Positions 1 to 7,534 of a DNA stretch of 64,000 nt are shown piece after piece (the stretch's first letter is position 1; every line of letters begins with the position of its first letter). Source of the DNA: Candidatus Leptovillus affinis (GTDB taxonomy: Bacteria; Chloroflexota; Anaerolineae; Promineifilales; Promineifilaceae); NCBI GenBank assembly GCA_016705235.1, contig JADIYP010000001.1, positions 1,054,001 through 1,118,000 of the forward strand, in the 5' to 3' direction. The notes beneath the pieces were generated by a model, which was not told the DNA's origin, made no database searches, and worked only from the letters and a program-made list of their open reading frames with translations. Both the position numbers and the translations under genes were made by a program.

Positions 1-188
1 TCGTCCAGGTAGCCGCCGAACCTGCGCCGGTATTCGGCGAAGCTGGTGACCAGTTTGGGCAGGCCATCGGCGGGACCGCGCGCGGTCATGCCGACCATGC
101 CGGTGGTGCTGGTGCTGACGCCTTCGATTGGTTTAGGGCCGGCTTCTATTTCTTCTACGTAAACGCCGGGGGCAAGATATTCAGCCAT
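1..188 (-). CDS. Contractile tail sheath protein, N-terminal fragment (eCIS/phage-tail-like)
   Basis: The reading frame starts at an ATG ending at 188 and runs off the left edge, so only about 62 N-terminal residues are visible. It opens with MAEYLAPGVYVEEIEAGPKP, the hallmark start of tail sheath proteins (APGVYVEE), followed by a GMVGMTARGP segment. Sheath subunits polymerise around the inner tube and contract to drive it through a target membrane. A clear ribosome site (GAGGAGG) lies 5 to 6 bases upstream of the ATG. The neighbours on the same strand (DUF4255 protein, small conserved protein, SARP regulator) point to an extracellular contractile injection system rather than a prophage. No capsid, portal or terminase gene is visible, but most of the cluster lies outside the window. 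Confidence 0.88.
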   Translation of the reverse strand, partial: MAEYLAPGVYVEEIEAGPKPIEGVSTSTTGMVGMTARGPADGLPKLVTSFAEYRRRFGGYLD

Positions 189-209
189 AATGACCTCCTC
201 TGGGGGATT

Positions 210-281
210 TATGATTTGCGATTTGCGATTTACGATTTGTCGTCAATCGAATAATCGCAAATCGTCAATCGTTAATCGCTA
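210..281. repeat. Intergenic inverted repeat built of GATTTGCGATTTGCG words
   Basis: Direct copies of GATTTGCGATTTACGATT are followed by their reverse complement (AATCGCAAATCG, CAATCG), so the stretch can fold into a long imperfect hairpin between the sheath gene and the next gene. Related AATCGCAAATCG words recur at 29502-29540, and a similar design with GTCGATAGCCGAAA words is at 6226-6280. Confidence 0.6.
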
Positions 282-284
282 TGC

Positions 285-1328
285 TTAATCAAGTCTAAAA
301 TCGATTGCATTGACAGGTTGGCGGTAGTTGACCGTCCAATCCTGGTTATCGGTGTTTGGGCCGTCGGCGGCGCGTAGGGTGATGGCGGCGAGACGGCTGA
401 GGCCGTCCAGGCGATAGTAGCCGCGGGCATCGCTGAGGGCGTTGAGGCTGTGGAATTCGCGGCGGGCAGGGGCGGCGTCGCTGATTTGGATGGCGACGGC
501 CGTCATCGTTCCGGCCAGCCGGAGCACACCTTCGCCCACCAGCACGTCATCGAGCAAATTCACGGCTGCGCCGGGCGCGCCGACTGTGATGCGTTCGGCG
601 GTGGCGGCGCGGGGCAGGCTGCGTTGGAGAACGGCCGTAAGGACCACATCCCCCGCGACGGCCGGATTGCCTACAATGGCGGCAATGACGGCGTATTCGG
701 CGCGGTCGGCTGCGCCCAGGCGCAGCACATTGCCCGGCGCCAGCCCGGTCCGGTTGTTCAGGGTGATGGTGTTGCTGAGTTGGCCCGCAGGGGCGGTGAG
801 GGTTTTGCTGACGCCGCTGGGCGTGAGGGTGACGGGTTGGATGGGCGTGCCGGCCGGGTGGTCGAAGTGCAGGGGGGTGCGCAGGGTGAGAACGGCCGTG
901 TCGTCAATCGTCACTGTGGCCCCGGCAACCGGCGTATGGTCCGGATCGTCCAGCGTGACGCGCCCTTGCAGGCGCACCGGGTTGTTTTGCAAAGTCACAT
1001 CGGGCAGGGTGATGGGCCAATCGCTGCTGCCCGCAATGGTGACAGACCGGATGACGGGGCGATGGAAAGGCGCAGCGATAGCCACGTCGAACGTCACCGG
1101 GTAAACCGGGAAGAGCAAGTTTTCGACGCCTGCCAGGCAAAAGAAGCCATCGGGCAGCGTCTTCACGAACAGGCCAGGCCAAACGGCCGTGACGCTGAAT
1201 TGGGGCAGTGGCAGGCCAAACACGGCCGAAAGGACTCGCCCGCTTACCAGCACGCGGTACTGCGTGGTCAGATCATCCACCACTGTGACCATCTGCTGAC
1301 CTGTGTCTACCTGATAGATATTGGCCAC
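285..1328 (-). CDS. eCIS-associated protein with carboxypeptidase-regulatory-like beta domains
   Basis: A 347-residue protein. I chose the GTG at 1328 (MANIYQVDTGQ). It lies 8 bases beyond the stop of the DUF4255 gene, with GAGAG about 4 bases upstream. The ATG at 1484 would overlap DUF4255 by about 150 bases and adds sequence of no protein-like character. The protein is beta-rich: residues about 20-110 resemble carboxypeptidase regulatory-like domains (VSGRVLSA, LPDGFFCL), and another such pattern follows (LQGRVTLDDPDHTPVAGATV). The C-terminus returns to this theme (SDARGYYRLDGL). No signal peptide is seen. Its position between sheath and DUF4255 suggests a structural or accessory tail component, possibly a spike or adhesin-type part. 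The role is inferred from context only. Confidence 0.75.
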   Translation of the reverse strand: MANIYQVDTGQQMVTVVDDLTTQYRVLVSGRVLSAVFGLPLPQFSVTAVWPGLFVKTLPDGFFCLAGVENLLFPVYPVTFDVAIAAPFHRPVIRSVTIAGSSDWPITLPDVTLQNNPVRLQGRVTLDDPDHTPVAGATVTIDDTAVLTLRTPLHFDHPAGTPIQPVTLTPSGVSKTLTAPAGQLSNTITLNNRTGLAPGNVLRLGAADRAEYAVIAAIVGNPAVAGDVVLTAVLQRSLPRAATAERITVGAPGAAVNLLDDVLVGEGVLRLAGTMTAVAIQISDAAPARREFHSLNALSDARGYYRLDGLSRLAAITLRAADGPNTDNQDWTVNYRQPVNAIDFRLD

Positions 1329-1336
1329 GTTACTCT

Positions 1337-1909
1337 CTAATCTCCCGTCTCTAAAATTTGGGTATAGGTTGTTTCCCGCTGCATCACCAGACCGCTGGAT
1401 TCGGGTTCGTGGTCGGATTCGATGGTGATCGATTGGACCAGATAGGTGAGTGACGCCTGGTATGGTTCTTGCAGCGCGCCCCAAATGCGCGTCAGGTCTT
1501 CCAGCGAGGGCGCTTCAAAGGAGAGGCGCAGTTCGGCGTCGCTGCCCAGCAGGGCGTCTTTGAGGTCGCTGCCGCGCACAGTGGCGTGGTCGTTAAAGAC
1601 TTGCAGCACCAGCCCCAGCAGCATTTGCTCGTCGCGGGGGTCGGTCATGAGCGGGGTGATGAGGTAGTGGAGGTTGACGGGCATGGGGTTGCGGGCGACC
1701 TGGCCGTTGGCCGGGCGGCGGCGCGGTTGGTTGAGCAGAAATTCGTTGCGCGTGAGGCGATAGAGCCAGATGGAGATGCCGGTTTGTTTGTTTTGCTGCA
1801 TCTCTTTGGGCGAGGTGAGGAAGACCTGCACCGTGGGATCGGTGACATGGGCTTCTACCAGCTCTTTGAGGGTTTGGCTGACGGCGCGAACGGCCGTGTA
1901 TTCGCTCAT
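1337..1909 (-). CDS. DUF4255 (Pvc16-type) eCIS protein
   Basis: 190 residues matching the DUF4255/Pvc16 N-terminal family: an N-terminal helix (VSQTLKELVEAHV), a beta hairpin ending in ISIWLYRLTRNEFLLN, the conserved PVNLHYLITPL motif, then DPRDEQMLLGLVLQVFND and a C-terminal LTYLVQSITIES strand. In eCIS clusters such as PVC and Afp this protein is considered a tail terminator or cap that ends tube and sheath growth. The gene is followed 8 bases later by the 347-residue protein and preceded 2 bases away by the 93-residue protein, so the four minus-strand genes look like one transcript. The length is near that expected for the family. Confidence 0.9.
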   Translation of the reverse strand: MSEYTAVRAVSQTLKELVEAHVTDPTVQVFLTSPKEMQQNKQTGISIWLYRLTRNEFLLNQPRRRPANGQVARNPMPVNLHYLITPLMTDPRDEQMLLGLVLQVFNDHATVRGSDLKDALLGSDAELRLSFEAPSLEDLTRIWGALQEPYQASLTYLVQSITIESDHEPESSGLVMQRETTYTQILETGD

Positions 1910-1911
1910 AA

Positions 1912-2193
1912 TCAGGACTTGTGGTTTTGGATTTCAGACTTCTGATTTCGGAATGCGCCCCATTGTTCCAGGTAGGGCCGGATAAATTGAATGATGCCGG
2001 TCAGGTCTTGGAAATGACGCCGTTTTTGGTCGATGACGTTGGTGATGTTCCCGCGCCAGAGAACGGTCTCGCCGTCGTCGTCGCCCTCGTCTTCGCGCCA
2101 GATTCGGATCACAAACGCATAACTATCGTCGTTGGCATTTACAGACAAGGCATCCTGGTCTGTCGGGGGTTGCTCAGGCGGCTTTATTTCCAT
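1912..2193 (-). CDS. Small conserved eCIS-cluster protein
   Basis: 93 residues with an acidic N-terminus. The core reads SYAFVIRIWREDEGDDDGE, then VLWRGNITNVIDQKRRHFQD, then LTGIIQFIRPYLEQWG, a pattern of a small beta sheet packed with a C-terminal helix. I recall similar short proteins near contractile-system genes in Chloroflexota and cyanobacteria, but cannot name a family. The last dozen residues (RNQKSEIQNHKS) are encoded by a short intergenic-type repeat (GAAATCCAAAA words), so the natural C-terminus may have been extended by repeat sequence. The gene ends 2 bases before the DUF4255 start. There is no strong ribosome site at the ATG. Confidence 0.6.
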   Translation of the reverse strand: MEIKPPEQPPTDQDALSVNANDDSYAFVIRIWREDEGDDDGETVLWRGNITNVIDQKRRHFQDLTGIIQFIRPYLEQWGAFRNQKSEIQNHKS

Positions 2194-2282
2194 GACTTGA
2201 GCAGTGTAGCAGGCAGCGTGTTTACGGAGCGATCTTGGCGCGTATCATGGCGCGTTTGGGCATGAGGGAATTTTGAGTGGAA

Positions 2283-2315
2283 GATCGGACTAATCTTCTG
2301 AGATTGGTCCAATCT
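2283..2315. repeat. Hairpin of the ATTGGTCCAAT family (imperfect copy)
   Basis: GATCGGACTAATC and GATTGGTCCAATC form an inverted repeat with two mismatches around a short loop. It lies about 90 bases upstream of the small eCIS gene. Cleaner copies of the same family are at 3927-3957 and 47341-47371. Confidence 0.55.
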
Positions 2316-2402
2316 GAACGGGCAAACTATTCAATTCGCGCTCCATAAAGTATGAAGCAGCCTGTCTTCCCGCGTCGGAACTACTTCTCCCGGCGCGGTA
2401 TC

Positions 2403-2643
2403 TTAAACCCTAAGGGTTTGGCCTTGGGAAATTAAATTTGTAGTCGTTCAAACCCTTAGGGTTTGGTGGCGAGGAGTTGGCTTTGCGTGCGTTAAACCCT
2501 AAGGGTTTGGCCTTGGGAAATTACGTTTGTATTCGTTTAAACCCTTAGGGTTTGGTGGTGAGGAGTTGGTTTTGCGTGCGTTAAACCCTAAGGGTTTGGC
2601 CGTGGGAAATTAAATTTGTAGTCGTTCAAACCCTTAGGGTTTT
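2403..2643. repeat. 89-bp tandem repeat, 2.7 copies, each carrying an inverted AAACCCTAAGGGTTT pair
   Basis: Copies start at 2403, 2492 and 2581, giving an exact 89-base period; the third is truncated near 2643. Each unit contains AAACCCTAAGGGTTT, itself nearly palindromic, and about 45 bases later AAACCCTTAGGGTTT. Each unit can therefore fold into nested hairpins. Copies differ at a handful of bases. The array fills most of the gap between the eCIS genes and the end of the SARP gene (2194-2671). Two single dispersed relatives are at 8939-9001 and 37047-37106. No coding potential is seen. Confidence 0.85.
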
Positions 2644-2671
2644 GGTCTTGGGCAACCTGACGCCGGGATGG

Positions 2672-3613
2672 TTATTCCCTGTTTTCTAGCTTTTGTTCTT
2701 TTGTTTCATAGAGGGAGGATTCGATGCGCTGGATTTCTTGTTGGATTTCCTGGCGGGTTTGGGAGAGGATGCCGTCGAAATGCCGCAGGTGTTCCAGCGT
2801 GTTTTGCAGGGATGGCGGGCTGTCTGTGGCGGCGGAGGGGAGGAAGAAACGAGGTTCTAACTGGTCGGCCTGGATTTGGGCGCGGAGCTTTTCGGTGGCG
2901 GCGGCTGGTTTGACGCCTAGCTCGTGTTGGAGAACGGCCGTGCACCGATCATATTGCCTTAAGGCGCTGGTACGGTCGCCAGACAAATAGTGCAAACGCA
3001 TCAGGCGGCGATGAGTGCGCTCGCGGGCTAAATCGTAGCGCAGGATTTGCATGCCATAGGTGATGCCGGCTTCATAGGCGGCGCAGCCTTCGCAATGTTC
3101 CATCAGCTTATCGAGCATCAGCAGCAGCATTTGCTGGTAGCGTTCGCGCTCGAACAGGCACCAATCCTGGTACCATCCTTCTAACAGGTTGCCGCGATAT
3201 ACTTTCACCGCTTCGTCCAGAGCGCGAACGGCCGTGGCATCCAAACCCAAACCTGGCTTGCCCTGGGCGCTGGCAAACGCCTGCTCAAACACAGCCACAT
3301 CCAGCCACAGCCCATTTGTGCAATTGACCTGAATCCAGTCAGCATCCACCTGCACCAGAGAATTTAAATTAGTTTGATCATTGAAGGCATTTTGCAACTG
3401 CCACAACGTCCGGCGTAAGTAGCCCTTGGATTGCGCCGCCGGTTGTTCTTGCCAGAGCAGCCCGGCCAGCGATTCGCGGTGATGCGGCCGGTTGGCGTGC
3501 AGCAGCAGATAACAAAATAGTTCCTGAACTTTATAAGCGTCCAGCCCATTCAACGCTTGCTCCCCACAGCGAACGCAGAATTTCCCAAACAGCGAGACTT
3601 GCAACCCATCCAT
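2672..3613 (-). CDS. SARP/BTAD-family transcriptional regulator
   Basis: 313 residues. The N-terminal OmpR-like winged helix (about 1-90: VSLFGKFCVRCGE, YKVQELFCYLLLH, SLAGLLWQEQP, YLRRTLWQLQNAF) is followed by a bacterial transcriptional activation domain of TPR-like helices (about 100-245: DVAVFEQAFASAQ, YRGNLLEGWYQDWC, YLSGDRTSALRQYDRCTAVL, ELGVKP). This is the SARP layout without an ATPase module. Residues about 265-313 are highly charged and likely coiled coil (ILSQTRQEIQQEIQRIE), which is not usual for short SARPs. AGGAGG lies 7 bases before the ATG. Being next to eCIS genes on the same strand, it is the obvious candidate activator of that cluster. This is inferred, not shown. Confidence 0.88.
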   Translation of the reverse strand: MDGLQVSLFGKFCVRCGEQALNGLDAYKVQELFCYLLLHANRPHHRESLAGLLWQEQPAAQSKGYLRRTLWQLQNAFNDQTNLNSLVQVDADWIQVNCTNGLWLDVAVFEQAFASAQGKPGLGLDATAVRALDEAVKVYRGNLLEGWYQDWCLFERERYQQMLLLMLDKLMEHCEGCAAYEAGITYGMQILRYDLARERTHRRLMRLHYLSGDRTSALRQYDRCTAVLQHELGVKPAAATEKLRAQIQADQLEPRFFLPSAATDSPPSLQNTLEHLRHFDGILSQTRQEIQQEIQRIESSLYETKEQKLENRE

Positions 3614-3991
3614 GAGGGAGCCTCCTCAAAAGTAAAAGTGCAGATGGTTACCCGACAACGATGATACCTGTCGGGATGCCGGTTCTATGGGCGTTTTTGT
3701 TTCGCTTTGCAAAACAAGCGCTTTCCGGCAATATGGGACGATCCGTAAAAAAGGTGATGACGGTAGCGTGGTGAGGCGGTAGTGGGCGGGCAGCAATGGG
3801 CGGGCAGCAGTGGGCAGGTGATATGTAGTTTTGTTGATGAACCATACCATTATAAACGATACGTTAATAATTTTTCCGGTATGGCTTAGAAGGCTTAGCG
3901 AAAATTCAGAAAGGGGCCGCGCCTCAGATTGGTCCAATCTCCAGGATTGGACCAATTTTGCCAGATGATCGACGAATAGTTTGTGCCCGCG
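3614..3991. other. 378-base gene-free stretch between ftsK and the SARP gene
   Basis: No coding region is seen. It holds the SARP leader on the minus strand; a TATAAT-like minus-strand -10 word lies at 3849-3854, but no convincing -35 accompanies it. Short near-direct repeats of GGGCGGGCAGCA occur around 3785-3815. The ATTGGTCCAAT hairpin at 3927-3957 lies just downstream of ftsK. Confidence 0.5.
3927..3957. repeat. Perfect ATTGGTCCAATC/GATTGGACCAAT hairpin
   Basis: The two 12-base arms are exact inverted copies with a short CTCCAG-type loop. It follows the ftsK stop by about 35 bases on the minus strand and may stop or protect that transcript, though no long U run follows. It is the same family as 47341-47371. 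Confidence 0.65.
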
Positions 3992-6223
3992 CTATTCTTG
4001 TTGATCGGAAAGAATCTCTTCCAGAGGATTATCGCCTTCTTCGACCAGGCTTTTGCGGGTTTTGCCGCCCGTTTGCGGGTCTTCTACCAGACCCATCTCG
4101 TAGAGGTGTTCCATGATGCGGGCGGCGCGTGGATAGCCGATGCGCAGTCGACGCTGCAACATGGAGCTGGAAATGGTGTCTTGTTTTTGGGCGATTTCGA
4201 TGGCCTGCTCTAGCAGTTGATCGGTTTCGTCTAGCAGGGCGTGTTTGGCGATGAGCGTTTCCCAGGGCGTGGGGATAGGCGTGAAGTCTGGCATGGCGGC
4301 GTGCCAATGATCGACGATGCGCTCGATCTCGTTGTCGCTGACAAAAACGCCTTGCACGCGCACTGGTCCGGCGGCGTCGGGCGATTGGAAAAGCATGTCG
4401 CCTTTGCCCAGAAGCTGTTCCGCGCCTACGGTGTCTAAAATAACGCGCGAATCTGTGCCGGAGGCTACTGAGAAGGAGAGGCGGGCGGGAAAGTTGGCTT
4501 TGATGAGGCCGGTGATGACGTCGGTAGACGGCCGTTGCGTGGCCACAATCAAATGAATCCCCGTCGCGCGCGCCATTTGCGCCAGGCGGCACAGGGTGCG
4601 CTCCACATCGCCGGGGTACATGTGCATCAAATCGGCCAATTCGTCGATAAAGACGGCCAGATAAGGCAGCTTTTTGAGTGTTGGGTGGCGGGCGACACGG
4701 CCGTTGTAGCCGTTCAGGTTGCGCGCGCCGACCATCGTAAACAGTTCGTAGCGGCGGTCCATTTCGGCCGTCAGCCAGCGCAGCACGCCCACCGCCCGAT
4801 CCGCCTCTACCTCCACTTTGCCAATGAGATGCGGCAGCCCATTGAAGCGGATCAACTCCACTTTCTTGGGGTCAATCATGATCAGGTTCAGCTTGTCCGG
4901 CGGGTTGTTAAACACCAGGCAGGAGACAAAAGCGTTGATGCACACCGATTTACCGGAACCGGTCGTCCCGGCAATCAACAAGTGGGGCAAAGTCGCCAGG
5001 TCCACGGCCAACGGCACGCCAGAAACATCCTGGCCAAGGGCAACACCAAGCGGGCTTTTGATCTTGGCAAAGGCGTCGGCTTCCAGGATGGCGCGCAGGC
5101 GCACAATGCTGATTTCGGCGTTGGGAACCTCCACGCCGACCACGCCACGGCCAGGAACCGGCGCTTCGATGCGCAGCCGGGTGACGGCCAAGGCCAAAGC
5201 CAGGTCGCGGCGCAGGGAGGCAATCTGGCCGATGCGGATTTTTTGCTGTTTCGGGTCGCCTTCGGGACCAATTTTTTCTACATAACCGGGTTCGACGCCA
5301 AATTGGGTGATGGCCGGACCGCGCCGGATTTCGGTGACGGTGGCCGGAATTTGGAAGTCGGCCAGGGTTTCTTCGATGATGCGTTTCTTTTCGTCGATTT
5401 CGGCCGGGGACATGGCGGCGGGCGCGCCTTCTTCCAGCAGCGTGATGGGGGGCAGGCGTTTGTCGCGGCGCTGCCAATCGACGACTTCGTCCTGGGAGGC
5501 GGAATCGTCGATGATGATCAGGTCGTTGGGGTTGGGCAGGTGAGATTGAGGCAGGGGCACGGCCGTTTCCTGTTCAATTTCCGCCGCCGGTGTGGCTGTT
5601 GGTTCCTGCTCTGGCGGGGCAATCTTTGCCGCCCAGCGGCGCAGGGCAATGGCCAGCCGGTTGAGGGTTTCTAGCATGTCGAGCCAACTGTAATTGACCA
5701 GAAGCGCGAAGCCCCAGACGAGCAAAATGGCGTAGAGCAGGCTGGTAAGCAAGGGGCCGATGAGTTCTAACAAAGGTTCAGACAATGCCCAGCCGACCAA
5801 ACCGCCGCCCAGCCCACGGTAGGCGTCGGACAGGTTGGAATTGGTGACCAGGTGGCTGAGAGGCAGGGCGGTGAGCAGCAGGAGTTCCAGGCCGACGATT
5901 TGCGAGGCGCGGATGTTGTACGGCCGTTTCACCTTCCGAATGGCGATATGCAGCCCCACAGCCGCCAGAATAAAAAACAACGGGTATGCTCCCCACCCAA
6001 ACACCTGGCGCAGCAGGCGCGTCCAGGCTGTCAGCCAGCCCGCTTCCGTCAGGCTGGGCAGGGCCAACAACGTGATCATGGCAAAGGCAAAGAGGACAAG
6101 GCCGCCGATTTCCACGCGCCAGGGAATGAGGCCGTTGATAAATTTCTCGTCCCAGGTAGGTGGTGGTTGGGGAGGTGGCGAAGGCTCGGTCTTGGGCGAG
6201 CGGGTTGTGGGTTTGCGAGTCAT
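3992..6223 (-). CDS. ftsK: DNA translocase FtsK/SpoIIIE family
   Basis: 743 residues from the first ATG (MTRKPTTRSPK). An upstream TTG at 6292 would add 23 residues encoded by an intergenic repeat, so I discount it. Four membrane helices occupy about residues 35-175. A proline-rich linker follows, then the alpha/beta motor. Walker A is GTTGSGKSV near residue 420, Walker B is YLAVFIDELADLM near 525, and the MARATGIHLIVATQRPS segment is typical of the family. The C-terminal gamma winged helix (ISSSMLQRRLRIGYPRAARI, about 685-715) reads polar DNA sequences. The protein pumps chromosomal DNA through the division septum and aids dimer resolution. It is somewhat short for the family because the linker is short. 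No strong ribosome site is visible. Confidence 0.95.
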   Translation of the reverse strand: MTRKPTTRSPKTEPSPPPQPPPTWDEKFINGLIPWRVEIGGLVLFAFAMITLLALPSLTEAGWLTAWTRLLRQVFGWGAYPLFFILAAVGLHIAIRKVKRPYNIRASQIVGLELLLLTALPLSHLVTNSNLSDAYRGLGGGLVGWALSEPLLELIGPLLTSLLYAILLVWGFALLVNYSWLDMLETLNRLAIALRRWAAKIAPPEQEPTATPAAEIEQETAVPLPQSHLPNPNDLIIIDDSASQDEVVDWQRRDKRLPPITLLEEGAPAAMSPAEIDEKKRIIEETLADFQIPATVTEIRRGPAITQFGVEPGYVEKIGPEGDPKQQKIRIGQIASLRRDLALALAVTRLRIEAPVPGRGVVGVEVPNAEISIVRLRAILEADAFAKIKSPLGVALGQDVSGVPLAVDLATLPHLLIAGTTGSGKSVCINAFVSCLVFNNPPDKLNLIMIDPKKVELIRFNGLPHLIGKVEVEADRAVGVLRWLTAEMDRRYELFTMVGARNLNGYNGRVARHPTLKKLPYLAVFIDELADLMHMYPGDVERTLCRLAQMARATGIHLIVATQRPSTDVITGLIKANFPARLSFSVASGTDSRVILDTVGAEQLLGKGDMLFQSPDAAGPVRVQGVFVSDNEIERIVDHWHAAMPDFTPIPTPWETLIAKHALLDETDQLLEQAIEIAQKQDTISSSMLQRRLRIGYPRAARIMEHLYEMGLVEDPQTGGKTRKSLVEEGDNPLEEILSDQQE

Positions 6224-6225
6224 TG

Positions 6226-6280
6226 CGTAGTCGATAGCCGAAAGTCGATAGCCGAAAGTCGATAGTTGGTCGTTGGTTGT
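6226..6280. repeat. Short GTCGATAGCCGAAA direct repeat
   Basis: The words GTCGATAGCCGAAA and AGTCGATAG recur three times in tandem just upstream of ftsK, on the border of its coding region. In the ftsK frame they read as residues without family similarity, which argues for the downstream ATG as the true start. Confidence 0.5.
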
Positions 6281-6363
6281 AAGCACTTGCAAGTATACAA
6301 CAAATCAACGCCGGACGCGTGAGGTGGCCTTCGGCCCACGGTCGATTTCCAACTGCCGGCTGA

Positions 6364-7353
6364 CTATGGGTTTTGGGGGACGCTGCGTAAACTGAGGGCG
6401 AGGCGTTTGGCACGGCCGTCTACTTGCAGCACGCGGGCGGTCACTTTATCGCCAATTTCCACCACGTTGCGCGGGTGCAAAAATGCGCCTTCGGCCAGTT
6501 CCGAAATGTGAATAAGACCTTCCAATTCCGGCTCCAGCAGGACAAACGCGCCGTAATTGACGATGTTGTTGACAACACCTTCGACAAGTTGGCCTGGCTG
6601 GTAGCGAGATTCGGCCGTTTTCCAGGGATCGGGGTAAAGCTGTTTCAGACTAAGGGCAACCCGTTCGTTTTCCTGGTCTACCCCCAGAACCAACACCTTT
6701 ACTACCTCGTCGGGTTTAACCACTTTGCTGGGATGCGGCACACGGCTCCAGGAAAGTTCCGAGATGTGGATAAGACCTTCGACGCCGCCTAAATCAATAA
6801 ACGCGCCGAAATCGGTCAGGTTGGTGACTTTGCCGGTGAGGATGTCCCCCGGCATAAGGGTTTCCAGAATACTTTGCCTCTGTTCGGGTTCCACTTGCGC
6901 GGCGCGCTCAGACAAAATGAGACGATTGAGCGGTGGGTTTACTTCGATAATGCGGAGCGTAAGAACCTGGCCTACAGCCTTTGTCAGAACCTGAAGGCGT
7001 TTAGAGGCGACATGAAACTGGGGAAAATCGATCAATTGGGAAGCCGGGATAAAACCGGGCAGCCCATGCCACTCCACCAGCAGCCCGCCTTTGTTGTAAC
7101 CCGTTATGGTGAGGTCTAATTTGCTTTCGGCATCGTAAGCTTCCTGGGCCAAAAGCCAGGGGTCGGTTGTCTCTTGTTTTTTTTCGGCAAGCCAATCAGT
7201 GCGGACATCGACCAGATCGTCAATGGTTGGCGGCGGCGACTGGTTCATTTCCGCTGATTCTACGTTGGCTTCTCCATGTTCAAAGAGAGCCGCCCAAAAG
7301 GAATCATCACGACGATTAGGTTTTGAATTACCCTGAGAAGATTCAAAATTCAT
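6364..7353 (-). CDS. S1 RNA-binding domain protein (ribosomal protein S1-like)
   Basis: 329 residues with an acidic, low-complexity N-terminus (1-70) and three S1 OB-fold domains. The first (about 77-150, LDLTITGYNKGGLLVEW, GFIPASQL) is divergent. The second (about 167-240, GKVTNLTDFGAFIDLGG, GLIHISELSW) and third (about 252-325, GVVNNIVNYGAFVLLEPELE, GLIHISELAEG) are canonical. S1-type proteins bind mRNA and help recruit it to the 30S subunit. With three domains it is shorter than the 4-6 domain bpsA/rpsA proteins, so it could be the sole S1 homologue of a Gram-positive-like lineage or an S1-related accessory factor. It is divergently arranged with the biotin ligase gene across a 180-base AT-rich gap. 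Confidence 0.9.
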   Translation of the reverse strand: MNFESSQGNSKPNRRDDSFWAALFEHGEANVESAEMNQSPPPTIDDLVDVRTDWLAEKKQETTDPWLLAQEAYDAESKLDLTITGYNKGGLLVEWHGLPGFIPASQLIDFPQFHVASKRLQVLTKAVGQVLTLRIIEVNPPLNRLILSERAAQVEPEQRQSILETLMPGDILTGKVTNLTDFGAFIDLGGVEGLIHISELSWSRVPHPSKVVKPDEVVKVLVLGVDQENERVALSLKQLYPDPWKTAESRYQPGQLVEGVVNNIVNYGAFVLLEPELEGLIHISELAEGAFLHPRNVVEIGDKVTARVLQVDGRAKRLALSLRSVPQNP

Positions 7354-7472
7354 GTTCCATTACTTTGGCGAAATGACGCCCGATAATTGAACGAATGGCG
7401 TGGGAATAACCTGATGACATAGTACTTTGTTCCTATTCATTGCTTAATTAATTATAGGCTTTGCTATTTCTC

Positions 7473-7502
7473 TGTCAACACAGATGGTTAAATGGTTATA
7501 AT
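7473..7502 (+). promoter_or_regulatory. Predicted promoter of the biotin ligase gene
   Basis: A perfect TATAAT is at 7497-7502, preceded by TGG in extended -10 fashion, with a weak TGTCAA box 18 bases upstream. The implied transcript start is about 25 bases before the ATG at 7535, leaving room for the AGAGGAG ribosome site. Prediction from sequence only. Confidence 0.5.
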
Positions 7503-7534
7503 GAGGCCGTGAAAGGTTGAAAGAGGAGTGGGAT

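Noticed and set aside
450..1340. Plus-strand frames of 296 and 220 codons over the eCIS gene at 285-1328
   Set aside because: They are the reverse of a gene with good context (ribosome site, gene order) and show no domain.
2403..2643. Possible CRISPR array or plant telomere contamination (CCCTAAA-like words)
   Set aside because: The 89-base period has no repeat/spacer structure and no cas genes are nearby; the CCCTAA words occur in inverted pairs, not as head-to-tail heptamers.
1..3613. Prophage remnant
   Set aside because: Only tail-type genes with DUF4255 and a SARP regulator are present; no integrase, head or lysis genes are seen in the window.
4535..5674. 379-codon plus-strand frame opposite ftsK
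   Set aside because: It is antisense to well-conserved ftsK motor motifs and has no family pattern; GC-rich codon structure keeps the complementary frame open.
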